Part shown: piece by piece, positions 11,031 to 25,700 of the stretch
Layout: every line of letters starts with the position of its first letter
Numbering within the stretch: the first letter of the stretch is position 1
Source of the DNA: Papaver somniferum
Taxonomy: Eukaryota > Streptophyta > Magnoliopsida > Ranunculales > Papaveraceae
DNA length: 64,000 nucleotides
Assembly (NCBI RefSeq): GCF_003573695.1
Contig: NC_039363.1
Span: forward strand, 157,134,406-157,198,405
Direction: 5' to 3'
The notes under the pieces: generated by a model
Databases searched by the model: none
Told to the model about the DNA's origin: nothing
The model's input: only the letters and a program-made list of their open reading frames with translations
Program-made: the position numbers and the translations under genes

Positions 11031-12082
11031 GTTGAATAATTTGTTATGCAGCTATGACAATGGTTGCATAACCTGTTATGCATCTACAAAAGTTGTTGCA
11101 TAACTTGTTATGCAGTCCAGAAAACGGTTGCATAACACGTTATGCAGCTACTTTTTTCTTAGTATTGAAATCAACAAAAAATAAGGTTGCATAACTTGTC
11201 ATGCACCTACAATAATATCTACATAACATGTTATGCAGTCGTGAAAATAGATGCATAACTTGTTATGCATCCGAAAATATGACTGCATAATGCATTATGC
11301 ATCGATAAAATTGTTGCACAATCTTTTATGCATCGAGAAAATAAACGCATAATCTTATATGCATCCGTAAATATGGATGCATACTGCATTATGCATCAAT
11401 TTTTTATGTACGCACTAAAATCAACCAAAACAATGCATAACTTTGTTATCCAAATGCATAATTTGTTATGCAGTGGAGAAAATGGTTGCATAATTCGTTA
11501 TGTATCTGCAGAATGTGTTATGCATATTTTTTGGTGGCTGTGTAATGTATTGTGAATACATGAAAGAAGATGATGGTGTAAATACATGATTTTGACCAAG
11601 AGCCTCCGAATAACTGAAAGATAATGGTTTGCTTGGGAGTTAATGAAACATGAAAGAAGATGATGATGTGGTTATGACTGCATAACATGTCATTCAGTCG
11701 AGAAACTGTCTGCATAACATGTTATGCATTCGTGAAAATGGATGCATAACCTGTTATGCATCTACAAAATTTGTTGCATAACTTGTTATGCAGTCCAGAA
11801 AACCTGCATAACCTGTTATGCGTCCGAAAATATGGCTACATAATGCATTATGCATCGAGAAAATAGATGCATAACCTGATATGCATCCGTAAATATGGAT
11901 GCATACTGCATTATGCATCAATTTTTTATATGTACGGCTAAAATCAACCAAAAAATGGTAATATAACTTGTTATAGATGCATAATTTTGTTATCCAAATC
12001 CATAATTTGTTATGCAGTGGAGAAAATGGTTGCATAATTCGTTATGCGTCTGAAGAATGTATTATGCATCGTTTTTGGTGAC
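11031..12082. repeat. Palindromic tandem array built on TGCATAAC-NN-GTTATGCA
   Basis: Roughly twenty copies of an imperfect palindrome, typically TTGCATAACNNGTTATGCA, recur every ~40-50 bp, joined by A-rich linkers such as TCCAGAAAA or TCGAGAAAAT. There is a higher-order duplication of about 522 bp: the landmark GCATCCGTAAATATGGATGC occurs at 11361 and 11883. Two further degenerate copies appear at 12300-12350. Small reading frames in the array contain only repeat-encoded residues and are not listed as genes. Confidence 0.9.
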
Positions 12083-13130
12083 TGCATAATGGTTAAGTAT
12101 CAAGTTTTCAAAAAAATTCCCTAAAATGAGGATCACCTCCGATTTTTTCGTTAAAAACAAAAATTTGATATTCTTGTTTGTACTCGTTGCGTAGCTCTTT
12201 TAAAAAGATTTCCAACGATATAAAGTTTGTAAAATTCTAAGACGCGGATTTTTAGATATGTCATGTCCAAGTTGCGCTGCCAATTATACCGCTGAAAAAT
12301 TAGGCTGCGTAACGAGTTATGCCTGAAAATATAGTATGCATAACCAGTTATGTATTGATTTATATAATAATTTCATATAATTATGTGTGTCACGGTATAC
12401 AAAATTAATTGTGGACCTGAGAATATGAGAATATTATTTTTTTTTGATCTCCCCCTAATTTCCCCTATTTACTAAGATGTTCTCATGTCCAACCTTGTAT
12501 AATAAACAAAGGCCCACACAATAATAATTCCCTTTTTCTTCCTCCTCTCTATTTTCCATCGCTTTCTTATTTATAACACAAACATCTCATCATTCAAGGA
12601 ATGCTCAAGTACAAGTGGGTTCGTAGTTATATTCAATCCACCAATCGCACCATTCGTCAACCCTCCACGCGCACCACACATCACTATTTGGTATCAGTTG
12701 GACAGGCACCAATATCACGCCAAACCATCAACTTGAACTGTGGTGGGACGTCAAGATGCAACCGCGGCTATGCGTGAACAATGAAGCGTGATGTGTGCAA
12801 TTGCTGAGCCTTTTGGGGTTATACAACATTAATGGCAGAAGCAAATCGTACTCTTTGAACTGGTGCTTATCCACACGCCAATGCTACATCCAACTTCAGC
12901 AAAGCAACTTCTCAAAAGGACACACCACTGCATCATACATCATTTCTAGAGGAAGCCAAACCAAGATGCTTCGGCCATCGGCAGAGCAAACCTACCTCAG
13001 ACACAAGGCTGCACAGCATCAAAACTTATATGGCAAGACTTGCACCCTCAGTTGTAAATGCTATTGTAATATCCGACCAGGTTATGTTGTACCCAACTTG
13101 CTCCACAATCTTCTGAGTTAGGGTGTAAAT
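12083..13130 (+). other. Unassigned segment with TATA box and two small frames
   Basis: A TATA-like TATTTATAA at 12568-12576 is followed within ~30 bp by a short leader and an ATG at 12601. That ATG opens a 58-codon frame (MLKYKWVRSYIQSTNRTI...) ending at 12777. A second frame of 108 codons runs from 12795 to 13121. The two could be one gene broken by a stop and a frameshift, but I recognise no family in either. The base composition is more balanced than the flanks, which argues for something once coding. The TWD40-2 terminator region begins beyond 13130. Confidence 0.25.
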
Positions 13131-13738
13131 AGTTACGAGGTGAGACACAGAAAAAATAGTGTAGCGTGCGACTTGTTACAGAGAAACATTGGCCAGTAAA
13201 ATGACAACATTAAGGTTAGGCTAGAGGTATTCAACTTAGAGAAGGAAAAGCAGTCGAATATACTCTTTTGTGCAACCAATAAAAAAAAAACATAAGTTTC
13301 TGAGATTCAAACTGCAGGCGTTCGTGAAAAGCAAACAAAAAAAGGAACACGGTTACAACAAACTTGAGCCCAAAATAAGTTTTACAACTGTCACTGAATC
13401 TGAAATATACAACAGTGAAAAACAAAAACAGACTCCATAGTCCATACTCTACTCAAAACAGAGAAAATACAACCGGCAGACTACATATCTGCTATACTAA
13501 GACAGCAGGAATTTTTTTTTCAAATAATAACAAATACAATGAATAGAAATTTACAGACACAACATGGTATAATTTGATCGAAGAGCACTCTAAAAGGAAT
13601 AAACGCCAATCATAGTAATACTGATCTACTAATGATATCTGTCATGGGAAGAAGGCGACATGCATTGAAATTCTGAATTTAAAAGAATTAACTCCCCACC
13701 CAATCTTCCCAGCTAACTAGCTGTTTATAACTCACTAT

Positions 13739-16700
13739 TCAAGAAAGAGGAGGTTCATGAGATCCTGGCGATGGTGTAGTAGGATGAACAACCCACATAA
13801 AGTCGTCCTCTACCATATATTGGGAAGCGGTAGCAGCAGTGGCCGTCATAGGTTGCTCCACATCTGTATTTGTGCTAATCGCTTCGGGTGGTGGTGGTGC
13901 AGTACTAGGACTACCAGTATTAGTAATTTCTGGAACGGGAACAGGATCGGGATTCTGATCACTCTCTCCAGAAGAAACTACTCCTGGAGCCACGGCAGAA
14001 CCTGCAGGTGCTGAGGCAACTGAAGAATCACTTACAGGAAGCTCGGCTGATGGCTGAACTGGTGAAGGATAACCCTCTTGTGGAACGGCAGCATCTGGAG
14101 CACCACCTTCTAATAACAGTGGCTTGCTTGGCTGCTGTAAGGAAGCTGCCTGAGAGGCAGCCGCAGCAGTGGCAGCAAGAGCGGCAGCAGTGGGTTTCTT
14201 CTGAATAGTAATTGGTGCAGCAGATAGAGATGCCATTCCCGGAGGAAGAATTTCAATTGGTGCTTTCTTCCCTGCTTCAGCCAAGCTTGTAAGCTTGGGT
14301 TCCTCGAGAGAAGCCAGAAACGCAGCTGCAGCATCCGTTTTTGTGGTTGGGATATGTTCGAGTTCTTTCTGCAGCATCTTGTTCCATTCCTGAGCTAAGT
14401 TCCTTAATGATGGTCTTCCATGTGCCTACGGAGGAGACAACACATATATGGGGGTGGGAATTGTTAGGTATCAGCTGAAATTAAAAACGGAATACAGAAG
14501 TTCGGGGTTTCATCAGTATTTGAAAGGAAAGAAATGGGTTTAACTTGAAACTCCTCTATTGTTACATACATGGGCATGGAGAACAGCCTCTGCCAACATT
14601 CCTGTGTCCTGCCATGCCTTTTCCATGAGTGCATTGTCACCCAAGACTGCAGCTGAAAATGCCGCCTCACGGCCTTGACCTGATGTGATCAGATTATTCA
14701 CCAAACCCTGCGTAACAGAAAACAACATTATGATTTTAAATACACCTAAAAAAGATAGAACAGTTTGCAGTGGAAATGCAAATACCACCAAGAAAATCAG
14801 CACAGAATTCTTAAAAGGATCACTTTCATGACAACTGTTGATGCATTTTACGGACATCGTACTACTATGTAAGATGAACATATTGTAACATATTCCTGTG
14901 TATTTCATATCACAAATAAATAAATAAAACGAATTATGGCAGGTAGAACTTGAGAAATAGATTTTAGATTCAGAAGCAATAGAAGTAAGAAATAAATTTT
15001 AAAAATTTCGTTAATCCACAATATATAAGGGAACGTACACTTAGCCTGGTCAACTCTCCATGATTTGCAAGACGCAGGGCTAGGCCTCTCACTTCAGGAC
15101 CATGTACAGCACCTTTCACAGAACATGCAGCAGCTAACCTCTTCAGAGCCTCACGAGCAATATCAGATTGTGCAGTAGCATCTGCTGCATCAATCAAATC
15201 CAAGAACTCCTTCGCGAATTTCACTATTCCTTGCACTGCTTCCACAAGATTTTCATTTTTAACTGTTAGACTAAGAATTTCAGTTACATTCAGGCCAATA
15301 TTTTCTTGTCCGATTTCTCGGCTGTTGCTCATTGTTATAAGACATTGAAGAGCTCTTCTCAAATCATTGCTCTGCATTGCGAGATGAAACTCCAATCTGA
15401 GAGAAATTTATAAAACCAAAAAGGTCATGTTGGGTAAACATTAAACAACTATAAAAAATTAGATGGTAGAATGTTGATACCATTTATAATGAACTAATGA
15501 GGAACCATCCACATAAATTACTACTTATGGGGTACGTAGGGATCAGCCGGAGATGACTCAAAGGCATATTTCTGGTGATTTCTCACCTAGATCATCCCCA
15601 AAAGAAATTCCAGCTATTCTAAAGCTTGTAACATCATCATCCACATACTGCGGCAAACTGTAAATTATTAAATTAATCAAAGTTGATTTCTAATTACTCA
15701 ATGATGTGGTTACAAGTTCTAGAAATGGGACGACTTTTGCGGGAATTATCTGCACGGTGGGAAGAAAACCTTCACCAAATACCATCCCATGGTTCAGCTC
15801 CAGCCTACACGACATTGCGCACAATCATTGTGCGAAGCAATGTAAGCAGATCCAGACTAAGTAGCTCTATAATCTAAACATAGTAGCAACGCTATCTAAC
15901 ACAATTTGCACCACTGAAGTGTGAGCAGCTTGCGTTCACAACACAAAAAACTCCGATGAGTCCAAACCTACTTTGGTTGCTCAAAAATCGAGATTCATTC
16001 CTACCTTTTAGAAATTCCAGGCAAGTGAAGTGCTTCAGTGGCATAACCCATGCCGAGCATGAATTGTGCCAGATCATCATGGTGCTCCCTACCAAGCCTA
16101 CTTGCCCTGCATAACAAATAGAGTGTTTAGTTTACAACATATAATCTGAAGAAATTAATGTTATTAACGTCGTGGAATCACATTAGGTGGTATACCATTT
16201 CACAGCACTAACAGCGTCTCCGTAGGCAGCAAGACATCGGCAGCGAATACCGGGATGGCTTAGGGCCAAGGCATGGGCACGCATGTACCTGTGGCAGCAA
16301 AGTCGAGCATCATATACTTGTTCAAATGGGTGAAAGCAGCAACATGAAACTCCTTTTCATAATATATATAAGTGGTCAAGCCGCATGAGCATCTATAGAA
16401 GATAACTGCAATGATGTAAATCTGGTGGTCTCTTTGGTTACACGTTAAAAATTGAAATATACTTCATAATAAAGAATAAAGACATGTTTCATTTGCCGTC
16501 ATCACACCTAAGATAGTCTCACCTTTTACAACTTAAGACCTTCCTAAACTAAATCATTAAGTATGCTGGGGAGGCTAGAAGTGTCCATTTACTCGAAAAG
16601 TAATATGCTGTCTTAGTCCATCTTATCCTAGTACATTTGCCGCTTCACATGGCCGCTTTTTGGAGTTTATAAATTTGAGATGAGCAAATTTTCATGCTTG

Positions 16701-19700
16701 AGATATTATTCTCTGTTACCACATGATCCAATCTGTATCATGTTTCGTAAGTTGCTTGATGCAGCACAAGTTAAAAGGGCTCCATAAATGAAGGAACCTG
16801 GGAAGATTATATTACTTATAACGTAAGAGGTAATTAAATGCGACTAACTATTTACCTGTCAATGAGCCAAAGCACTCCATCCCTGACACCTACAACAACA
16901 AGTGGTCCTACTGGGCGTTTCTGTTCTGCAGGAAAACGAGTCACAGCCACAGAGACCCCTCCACCACCGACTGCAATCTCATTGACCTTTCTGTCTTCCA
17001 TATCTTTGGGGACACCTGAATCCTCTCCATCTACTTTAGATTGCTTTGGCAAAGATAAAAACGGTGGCACAGAAGGCGCATGCTGAAACGACGCTAACCT
17101 CACTACCTAAAAATTGAAGTGTTTCATCAATATATTTATCGGTGTAGACAATGGTGTTTTTTTTTTTGTTTTGTTTTTTTTGTTTCATTTTAAAATATTT
17201 TGGTAATCAGATTTAAGGCAAAACTCCAAGCATGGAGTTAAACAAAATAAAATGTTAGTAATACAGTCAATACTATTCATGAGGGCTTTGAACTCGGTGA
17301 CACACAATGCTGCAGGTTCCAAAATGCAATGACAAATGGACCCAAAGTACTGCAGGAACACGTATAAGTGTAACCTACACATCTACGATTGTAAAGAATA
17401 AGCTTTCTACCTTGAAGTATAATTCTAAATGATACTTCATTAGCTAATAAAGAAAACCAGGCATGTTAAGTCATATGTGGCTGTATCTAAATAACAGTCA
17501 TTTCCCTTACTTTATTCTTGTGTTCCCTTGATTTATCCTAGACATATTTAAATAAGTCATTTAATTTAATAGTTGACACCTAGTAAATGCCCTATAGGCT
17601 GATTGAATTATATGCATCTGTATCATACAGCAGTCTTGTATCCTCTGCTCCCTTCTTGTGTGTAAACGAATTTTCCTTACATGACATATGCCATACGTCC
17701 TAAATTTAAGTTTTGACATCTAATATGCATGCATCGGTATCCATACAGCAGTTTTTGTATCCACTCTTTTCTTGTGTTCATTATTTCTCCAAGACATTCA
17801 GATAAGTCTTTAACTTAATCCTTATACCTTTCCTGCATCATAGTATTACCCCCTCCAAAACAATACATGCTCCAAGTTCAACTTTTTAAAACATGTTCAC
17901 ACGATTTTTAAGAACTTTGAAAACATCTCTTTTACTGATGTTAGGGCCAATATGTCTGCTGCATATTTGAATCCTCATGAGACATTGTGAAGGTCTGTCA
18001 TCATATGTCTCCGGTTTCTACTTTTCTTTCGTAAGGGTGGTGGTGTAAGTCTTCCGTAATCTCTCGTTTTTTATCAATATATTCTTTTTTTTTGCCGGTC
18101 AAAAAAAAAATGTTCAAGTGATAAGAACAACAGTCCTCTTTTCTCTACTTCTTTTCTTCCCAAAATGCAAATTTTAAATACATCATTACCTGCAGCATTG
18201 GGGGCCTCAATGAGATTCTTTCATTTGTAGCAGCTTGTGGGCCATCAACAGTGATTAGTGCCAACTCTCCATGCTCAGAAACAGCTCTGGCCTGTGCTTC
18301 TTTCATTCTCATCTCTTCTTTTCTCCTTTTTGTTTCTATATCAATAGGTGCAACTCCAGCATCCACAAAAACGCACCTGAAGACAATGGCCCCATTTAGA
18401 GTTAGAATCATGAAATAAAACGTAAATATCAAAGCACAAGGTATATATTCTTAAAAACTATTTTGTCCGAGGTTCTAAAAGCCTGCTACGTAGGACTAGT
18501 AAAAGCCTTCAGTATATGAGACAAGCAAAACAGTCCGTACGAGAATTACGCTACCATCAAAATAGAAGATGACAACCCAGTAAGAGATCCAGGGTTCGGC
18601 TAAAATAGGTTTCACTGCTTATTCTGAACTTTCCTTTTCACTTAAGTGACATGTGTTGAGTTGCATCATTCCAGGAAAAGCATCAATACAGTTCCATGTA
18701 AAGAGAAGTTTAAAGAAAGAGCTTTTTTGTGTACACTTCAAGTAAATAAGTAGAAGGTGGTAAGGTACAGAACTTTACATTTATATTCAAAATGTGTAGG
18801 GCTTATATCACTTTAAGGTCAGTTACAAATAAATTTGTTTTCCAAATACAACTATGAAAATGTTGACATTTTTCAATAGCACAGAAGTCGCGAAGTATTC
18901 CTAGTAATAAAAAAAGGATTCACTTAATAAACACAAATTCAAACGGAATTTCGGTGAAAAGAAGAGGTCACAATATCTTACTCAATGGTAGTTGGTGTAG
19001 CCACAAACAGCTGTCTCCGATGCCAAACAGCACCAGTAGCACCGGGGATTGCCACGTCCCCTAGATATCTATATTGAGGGCGCAGAGAAGATATCACAAT
19101 ATACTGCTGGTAAGCAAAAGCACAATATTCGACAGTTTGGTCCCATGCAGTCCATTCTGGCTGGGAAAGAAGGCCACTGACTGGCTGAAAAGTTTCCCAA
19201 CTGCAAGGGGATATATATAACTTTTAAAATAAACAGAAGATATATATCTTCTTAACTATAATTTACCACCCAAGGGGATCGTAATGCAACCAACATATAA
19301 ATTTACCACCCAAGGGGATCGTAATGCAACCAACATATAAATTTTGTATATATAAAACAACATCCAGTCCACCGGACACAGCATGCAATGTTAGAACTAC
19401 AAGCGAGCAGTAACATTTATGTATACAATGTTCGGCATGCTTTTCATCCTTTAAAGTAAAGTCTTTATTTACAATTTGCAGTCCCGGATCTAGAACGAGC
19501 ATCAACCTAGAACAGCATATACTATTTAAACATAATTATGTGCAAGTAGAGAAAAGAAAATTCTGTATAGATATTCAACTACACTCAATATTATTATAAC
19601 CGAGCAACGCAGAAGTTGTGGCAAGTGTTAAGACATAAGCATCCATGTGTAGGTTTGTAAGCAGCAAACGACCAGAAAGAGGAGCATATTAAAATGGCAT

Positions 19701-22700
19701 TGATGTAAAGAAATCCTCGAATACAAATCCATTAGTACCTGTAAAGCTGGAAATTCTGTGGGGCAGCTTCAGCAACACTTGATTTGTTTGAAGAAAATGG
19801 ATCATCAGATGTAGTGAAGGACGAAATTCCACTATTACCAAAGCCCGACAATGGCATAGACTGTGTTGAAATTGCTGTGGCAGCAACAGCACTAATCCGC
19901 CGTGATGTTCGATAAGCAACACCAAGCAATGCACCTCCATGAAGACCAATAACCTGGAATAAATAAATCATAAAACATACAAATAAGAAATTGGTTAAGT
20001 CAAAGACCATGACATACAGTCGTAACACTTAAGTTCAGTTAAGTTGAAAGTTTAATGCTGGTAACCATTACTTGATTAAAGTTATAGTAGCTAGAAGGTT
20101 CGGCCGTCCACTAACATTGTCGTGCTTAAAACCTCAAGGCACAATTCCCTCCCTTCAGTACAAGGCTCAAGGGGTTTATCCCCAAGACAGGATTACTTGA
20201 ACTATACTTGAAGACAAGCAGATGCTGGACTAGTACATAACATTAGGTTAACACCCTACATCGATTTCAAGCATGGGCTCTAATCCTACAGATACAGAGC
20301 AGTCGTGCAGACTCTTTGGACATCAGGATGCTTGACTAAACTAATAAGATTAATAATGTAGGACATGACTCTTCATACTGGTTGCAACCATCAATAGCCA
20401 TTGTTACAGATAAACTTGATGACAAGCAAATGTGAACTAGTACTTAAGTTAACGCCATGGCCTCTCACTTTTTCAAAAACAGAGCGGTCATTCTAGAATA
20501 TCCAACCACCCAAACACCTTGGAGCAACAGTATATGTGAAGGAAATAATAGCAAACATAAAGTAGGATGTAACTCTTCATACCGGTTCACTGCGACCATC
20601 AATAGACCTTGTTAAGATATTTGATGTTCCATCATCAAGTATGATACGCACTTGGACAGTAGCAGAAGAAGCTGCAGAAGCAGCAGCTGCTGCTGCTTGC
20701 GCTGCAGCGGCAGCAGCTTCTTTCGCTTTTCTTGAGGAACCTGGTTTGGGAATTACTGGTAGTCTTGAAGGCAACGCTGACTCCAGCAAAGCAAACCTGT
20801 CACTACAAGTATCCCATGCAAAAAGCCTTCCCGTTCCGGAATCAACAATCGACCAATCATTAACCTTGTAAACCGAAAAATAAGGGATATCAGGCCACAC
20901 AATCGCAAGATACCTGCAACAAAACCAGAACATGGATACAAAAAAAAATTAGAAATCGCTAACATAGATAGACAACTGTGCAAAGAGACCATCCAGTGAA
21001 TGATTTTACATGGTCAGCTGCAGCCAAGCACAAATAGATACTAGAAGGTCTCCACTCGGCATAGAAAAGAGGCTACATGGGGAACATTTTTTAAAACTAT
21101 AGAGCAGTTGACGATGTTCAAACATCATAACAAATATCTACTAAGGAAAGTAAATGTACAACATATTGCTATTTCATATGTGATATCCCTAGCACCACTT
21201 CCCTAGGCATATTGAACTACAAGCACTCTTTGTGCTTGCGCACTGAGAAATGGCCTAAACATCTACATGCATCACATACACACAGAAAGTTTTTCCCCAT
21301 GGCGGTGAAAATGTCAGATAATGCAACGGATACCAAAATTAGACAGCTATATCAAATCATTACCAACAGATGTAGAAAAAAACTGAATTATCAACTTACT
21401 TCCCTGAACTGCTAACAGAAAGAACCGAATAAGAATCATGAGGAACAGGTGTACTAATGTGCTTCTTCAACTGCTTGACATGTAATTGCTCTAATGACTC
21501 AGTTCTGGATCTTCCTGTTTCAGATAAGGAACCAGGAGATGGATTTGCTGTGTTTGATAACTGGAAGTTCAATAACTTAAGTTCCCTTCCAACTACGTAC
21601 ACAGCAGAGTGCTCTCTGCTTCCCGATGGTGTTGGTAAAGAAGCCACAGCTGGAAGAGATCTTGCATCGAACTCACTAAGAATAACACCAATGTTGGTGC
21701 CAGTTGCAACAAGATGGGGCTGCAAAGGATGTGCAACCATGCAGTAAACCTACAAAGGGAGTGCAGAAAATTGATCACAAACAAAACAAAAACAGCAGTC
21801 ATCTTCAAAAACAAATAATTTTGGCAAGACAATTTATTATTGGATTGAACTTCCATTTTTCTCGTATATCTTTTCCAAGTGGCATGCTAGGGAAAAGGTA
21901 AAACCGTCAAAACCTCTGCATTATATGGATCATCAAATGAAAGGGACTGTCTAGAAAATTTGTTTACCAAATATAACAAATTTAATATGCGAATAGAAAC
22001 GAAATAGAATCAGCTACACACCCTAAGCTTCTTGGTGGATGCGAGCAATTGAGGAGGAACGAGAGAAGAAAGCTCACACAACGGCCTCGTCAAAGCAGAA
22101 TATGTAGGGTGCTCAATAGCCCTACATAAGGTACATAAGGAACAAGTTGGAACTTATAATTTAGGAAAGGATTTAGCACACTTTCTAAACAATCAAAATT
22201 TTTAAAATCAATTAAGTCATCATTGAAAAGATGTGCTTACCAAATATGAGAATCCTTGACACAAGTCAATATATCAAGGTTAGGAGCTCGGGGATGGCAC
22301 CAAGATGCCACACTATGGCAAGCAAGTTTCGGGACAGGTTTAATACGCCTGAGCTCCTAAATAAAATAATTAGAGCACATACACCCAACACCATATATGA
22401 GTATGCATTTGTTTATTAATAAAAGATAATTCTAGAGTTAGTACCACACCTTAAAAGAGATGGTATCCCAGATTGCTAATGTCTTATCTGCACCAATAGT
22501 GATCAGCTGTGGCGAACCCCCCATCACCCTAGAAAGCTCAACAGACACAACGCCACCATCATGTGCCTTAAAGAGTGTCAAACAGAAAAGGTGTATGAGA
22601 TTTCCAACATTTCGCTGAAACTTCAGGAAAAATATTTAAACTGAAACTTCCAGCAGATATATATGCCAAGATATAGCCATTCCAGAATAAAAAGGCACTT

Positions 22701-25700
22701 GCCAGAAGTCTAATATCTTTAACACGTAAACCTCAAAATAGAAGCATATATCACCAAATTTGGAGATATTTAGATGAGAAATCAAATTCATTGCACTCAG
22801 AAAAGAAAAAAGTGAAATACAAAAATTTGACTTCTATATCTCAGAAGCTTTTTTCGCAAATTATGTAATTAACTTCTAAACACAACTGAGGCTGGGTAAA
22901 TAAAGCTGAAATGTTCCGGGGAAAAATTTCTGAAACTTGTACATGCATAATAAAAACACAATCAAGATTGTTATACTCCAGTAAAAATTTGTAGTGAGAA
23001 ACATTCAAACAACTCAGAACCGTTCAGTCATGATCAAATATATAATCAACTATGCATGAAAAGAGGTAAGTATGAGAGATGGCTACCTTCAAACTCAGCT
23101 TGGGCACAAGTTCGCGTGAGTCTTGACCATGGTCAGCACTCCATAGCACAAGTAAACCATCACTAGCACCAGAAACCAAAAGCGCCTGAAAACACCGCAA
23201 TGTAATAGCAGAAATATTGGTTATGAGAAGACCATGAACATTTCTACTATGAAATACAGTCAACCCATTTTATTTATGCTTTTTGCATCCAAAACTGACA
23301 CAAATGAATTCAGCCAGAGAAATCCATAGATTTGTCATCTCTACTGCTTATACCAGTTAAAATTCCCAGTGAAGCTCTCAAGCTCAAATTTTATTCCAAC
23401 ATATGTACGGAGATACTTCTTTCCGCCACACTATCCTCCTTTTTTGGACTCTTGCTAGGAACTTAGGATAAGGAAGGAGGGTCAGAGTGAACAATGTGGG
23501 ATCTTTGGAAGTAAGGAGGTTTAAGGGAATATGATTCTCTAGGGGTTGAGATGCCCTGAATCTCTGTCAGTTGACTAAATATGGGATGACACATCATTAC
23601 TTCAACACTAATATAGTTAGATAGTAGCAGTTGAAACAGCAAGTATCGAACTTTGGTCCTAGTAATACATCTTATTAGGTGTAACTGAAACAGAGATAAT
23701 TTGACAAAAACACTTTTACTATTTAATCATACATGTAGGTGGAAATTTAGCAATTCACGTATAACTTTGAATCGTTTATTGGTTTCGATTATATCAACCT
23801 AAAATATAGGAAACTTTTGCTCATTACCGTCAATAATAGAGACAAAACAACAAGATTCAGCATGTTACATGCTCCAAACATTTAGTCACAGCAATTTGAT
23901 TCAAGACTACCACAATTTCGAACTTCGTTCTAACTTTTACAATAATTTGGTGTAGAATATTTACAAGTCTTCGACAAATGTCTTAGCAACTGCCAGTCCC
24001 AGACAAGTTATTGAACTAAAATTAACTATTAGAGATCACAACACAATTTATACACAACAACTCAATAAACTAAAACTGAGAATGATGATATTTGAAGGTT
24101 CTGATTTCTAAATCAACACATAATGATGCAGGGAAAGTTGAAAGTTCATCACATAAGCTGACTGGAAAAGTTTTATCACTTACTTTCCAAACCATATAAA
24201 AAAGTTTGACGACTTACCTCACCAGAAGGAGTCATGAATGTCATCAAGCAAGATATGGAACCTTTATGACCACCAGTGTACCTTCGGACTAGCTGTGACA
24301 AAGCAAATTTTGTCATGAAGCGCCTTTACAAGAACAGCAATAGTAGAATAGCAGTTAAGATTTCCACATGAACTCTCATGTACCTTCCATGTTATCATTG
24401 AAAGAACTCGAATAACACCGTCGGATCCACCAAAAGCAACAAGAGGTCCATCACCAGCACCAGATCTTGACAGAAACTCCATACTGTGGAAACAGCATCA
24501 TGGTAATGAAATATGTAGAAAAGTTTTTAAATCAAGAATAGTAATAATCACTTCTGTTTCAAGTGAGGCTAGAACAGCAAATGACCAAGATAATCAATTT
24601 CTTTATTCTCTCTGTTCGTTTTACAAAATTGTACGCTAAGCACTAAAAGTGACCTACTGTGCAATATAATACACCGTAGTCGACAATATATTTCCAACAA
24701 ATCGGACCCTGTATTTGATGCGTTATTAATTTTACTATTGGTAGATAAGAACGAGATATTGGACCTATATTTTAAAAGCTTATTTAGGGCAGGAATAGAG
24801 CACCCGTGAAGGAACATAAGAAGTAAGTTTCTCAGTTTCCGACTCCAATACATAGGCGCGGTTTAATTTAAAACACTGAAAGAAAAAAACCTTCACCTGC
24901 GGCGAGTATTTTGGACTTTGTTTGCATAACTCCGACAATTTAGAATGAGTATTTCGAACACAGGACTGCTTAGACTTACCACAGAAGAGACTTGTTATCA
25001 AGATCCTGCTTTGGCACATCACGGCCGCGCATGGTCACCAAATCCAAAAATATTGCTTTATTCTCACAGCAAATGACAAGAAAATGCCTTCCTCTGGTGG
25101 ACGATGCAGGAGAACTAAAAGACGAGGAGTGTTGGTTAACAGAAGATGGAGCCTCAGCAGCTGCAGAGCGATTCCGCCAAAGTTGCCAAAATCGGACATC
25201 GTCATCATAAAAGGTTACCTGCTTTACACTTGAAGGGGGAAATTGTAGGTTTGGGCGTTAGAATGAGATGTCATTGATGGTACTTAAATTGCCAAAAGAA
25301 ACAAGACAGTGGCAATGATCTTATTAGACGAATTACCTTCCTCCACGAATGGCCTCAGTGGGTTTTCCTTTGGACTCTATCAACCATCCAAATACAAAGA
25401 AGGAAGACAAAAATTAGCAAATTGAGACATCAAACTCTTCTAGTATTACACAAACATTATAACACACAGCCATATAATGTAAGTATGACCGGCTTCAAGT
25501 GTTTAAAATCAGGGTGCATATTAACTCTACTGATTTCTGTTAGAAGTTGTCGATGTTTCCAGAATTTTCTAGAACCATCTAGGTGTTTCCTTATTTTGGT
25601 ATAGCTAGAGGTTTCCTGTTTTAGTTAAACTCAAGGATTCCTTTCTTAGCTATGTTTAGGTTTCCTAGTAACTCATATACTTGGAAGACAAGTTTGTAAC

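Noticed and set aside
12050..12100. AATGGTTAAGTA shared with the reversed family A LTR near 49784, as a possible continuation of the LTR cut at 6918
   Set aside because: The match is only 12 bases and the sequence after it differs completely.
12688..12697. TTGGTATCAG, similar to the tRNA-Met primer site
   Set aside because: The following bases (TTGGAC) break the match, and no LTR terminus in TG...CA form precedes it.
13757..14334. Several open frames overlapping the last TWD40-2 exon in other frames
   Set aside because: They are shadows of the Ala/Pro/Ser-rich coding exon; the spliced minus-strand frame explains the region fully.
20641..20871. Alanine-rich plus-strand frame
   Set aside because: It is the antisense of the alanine-rich run in TWD40-2 exon 12; GC-rich repeats stay open on both strands.
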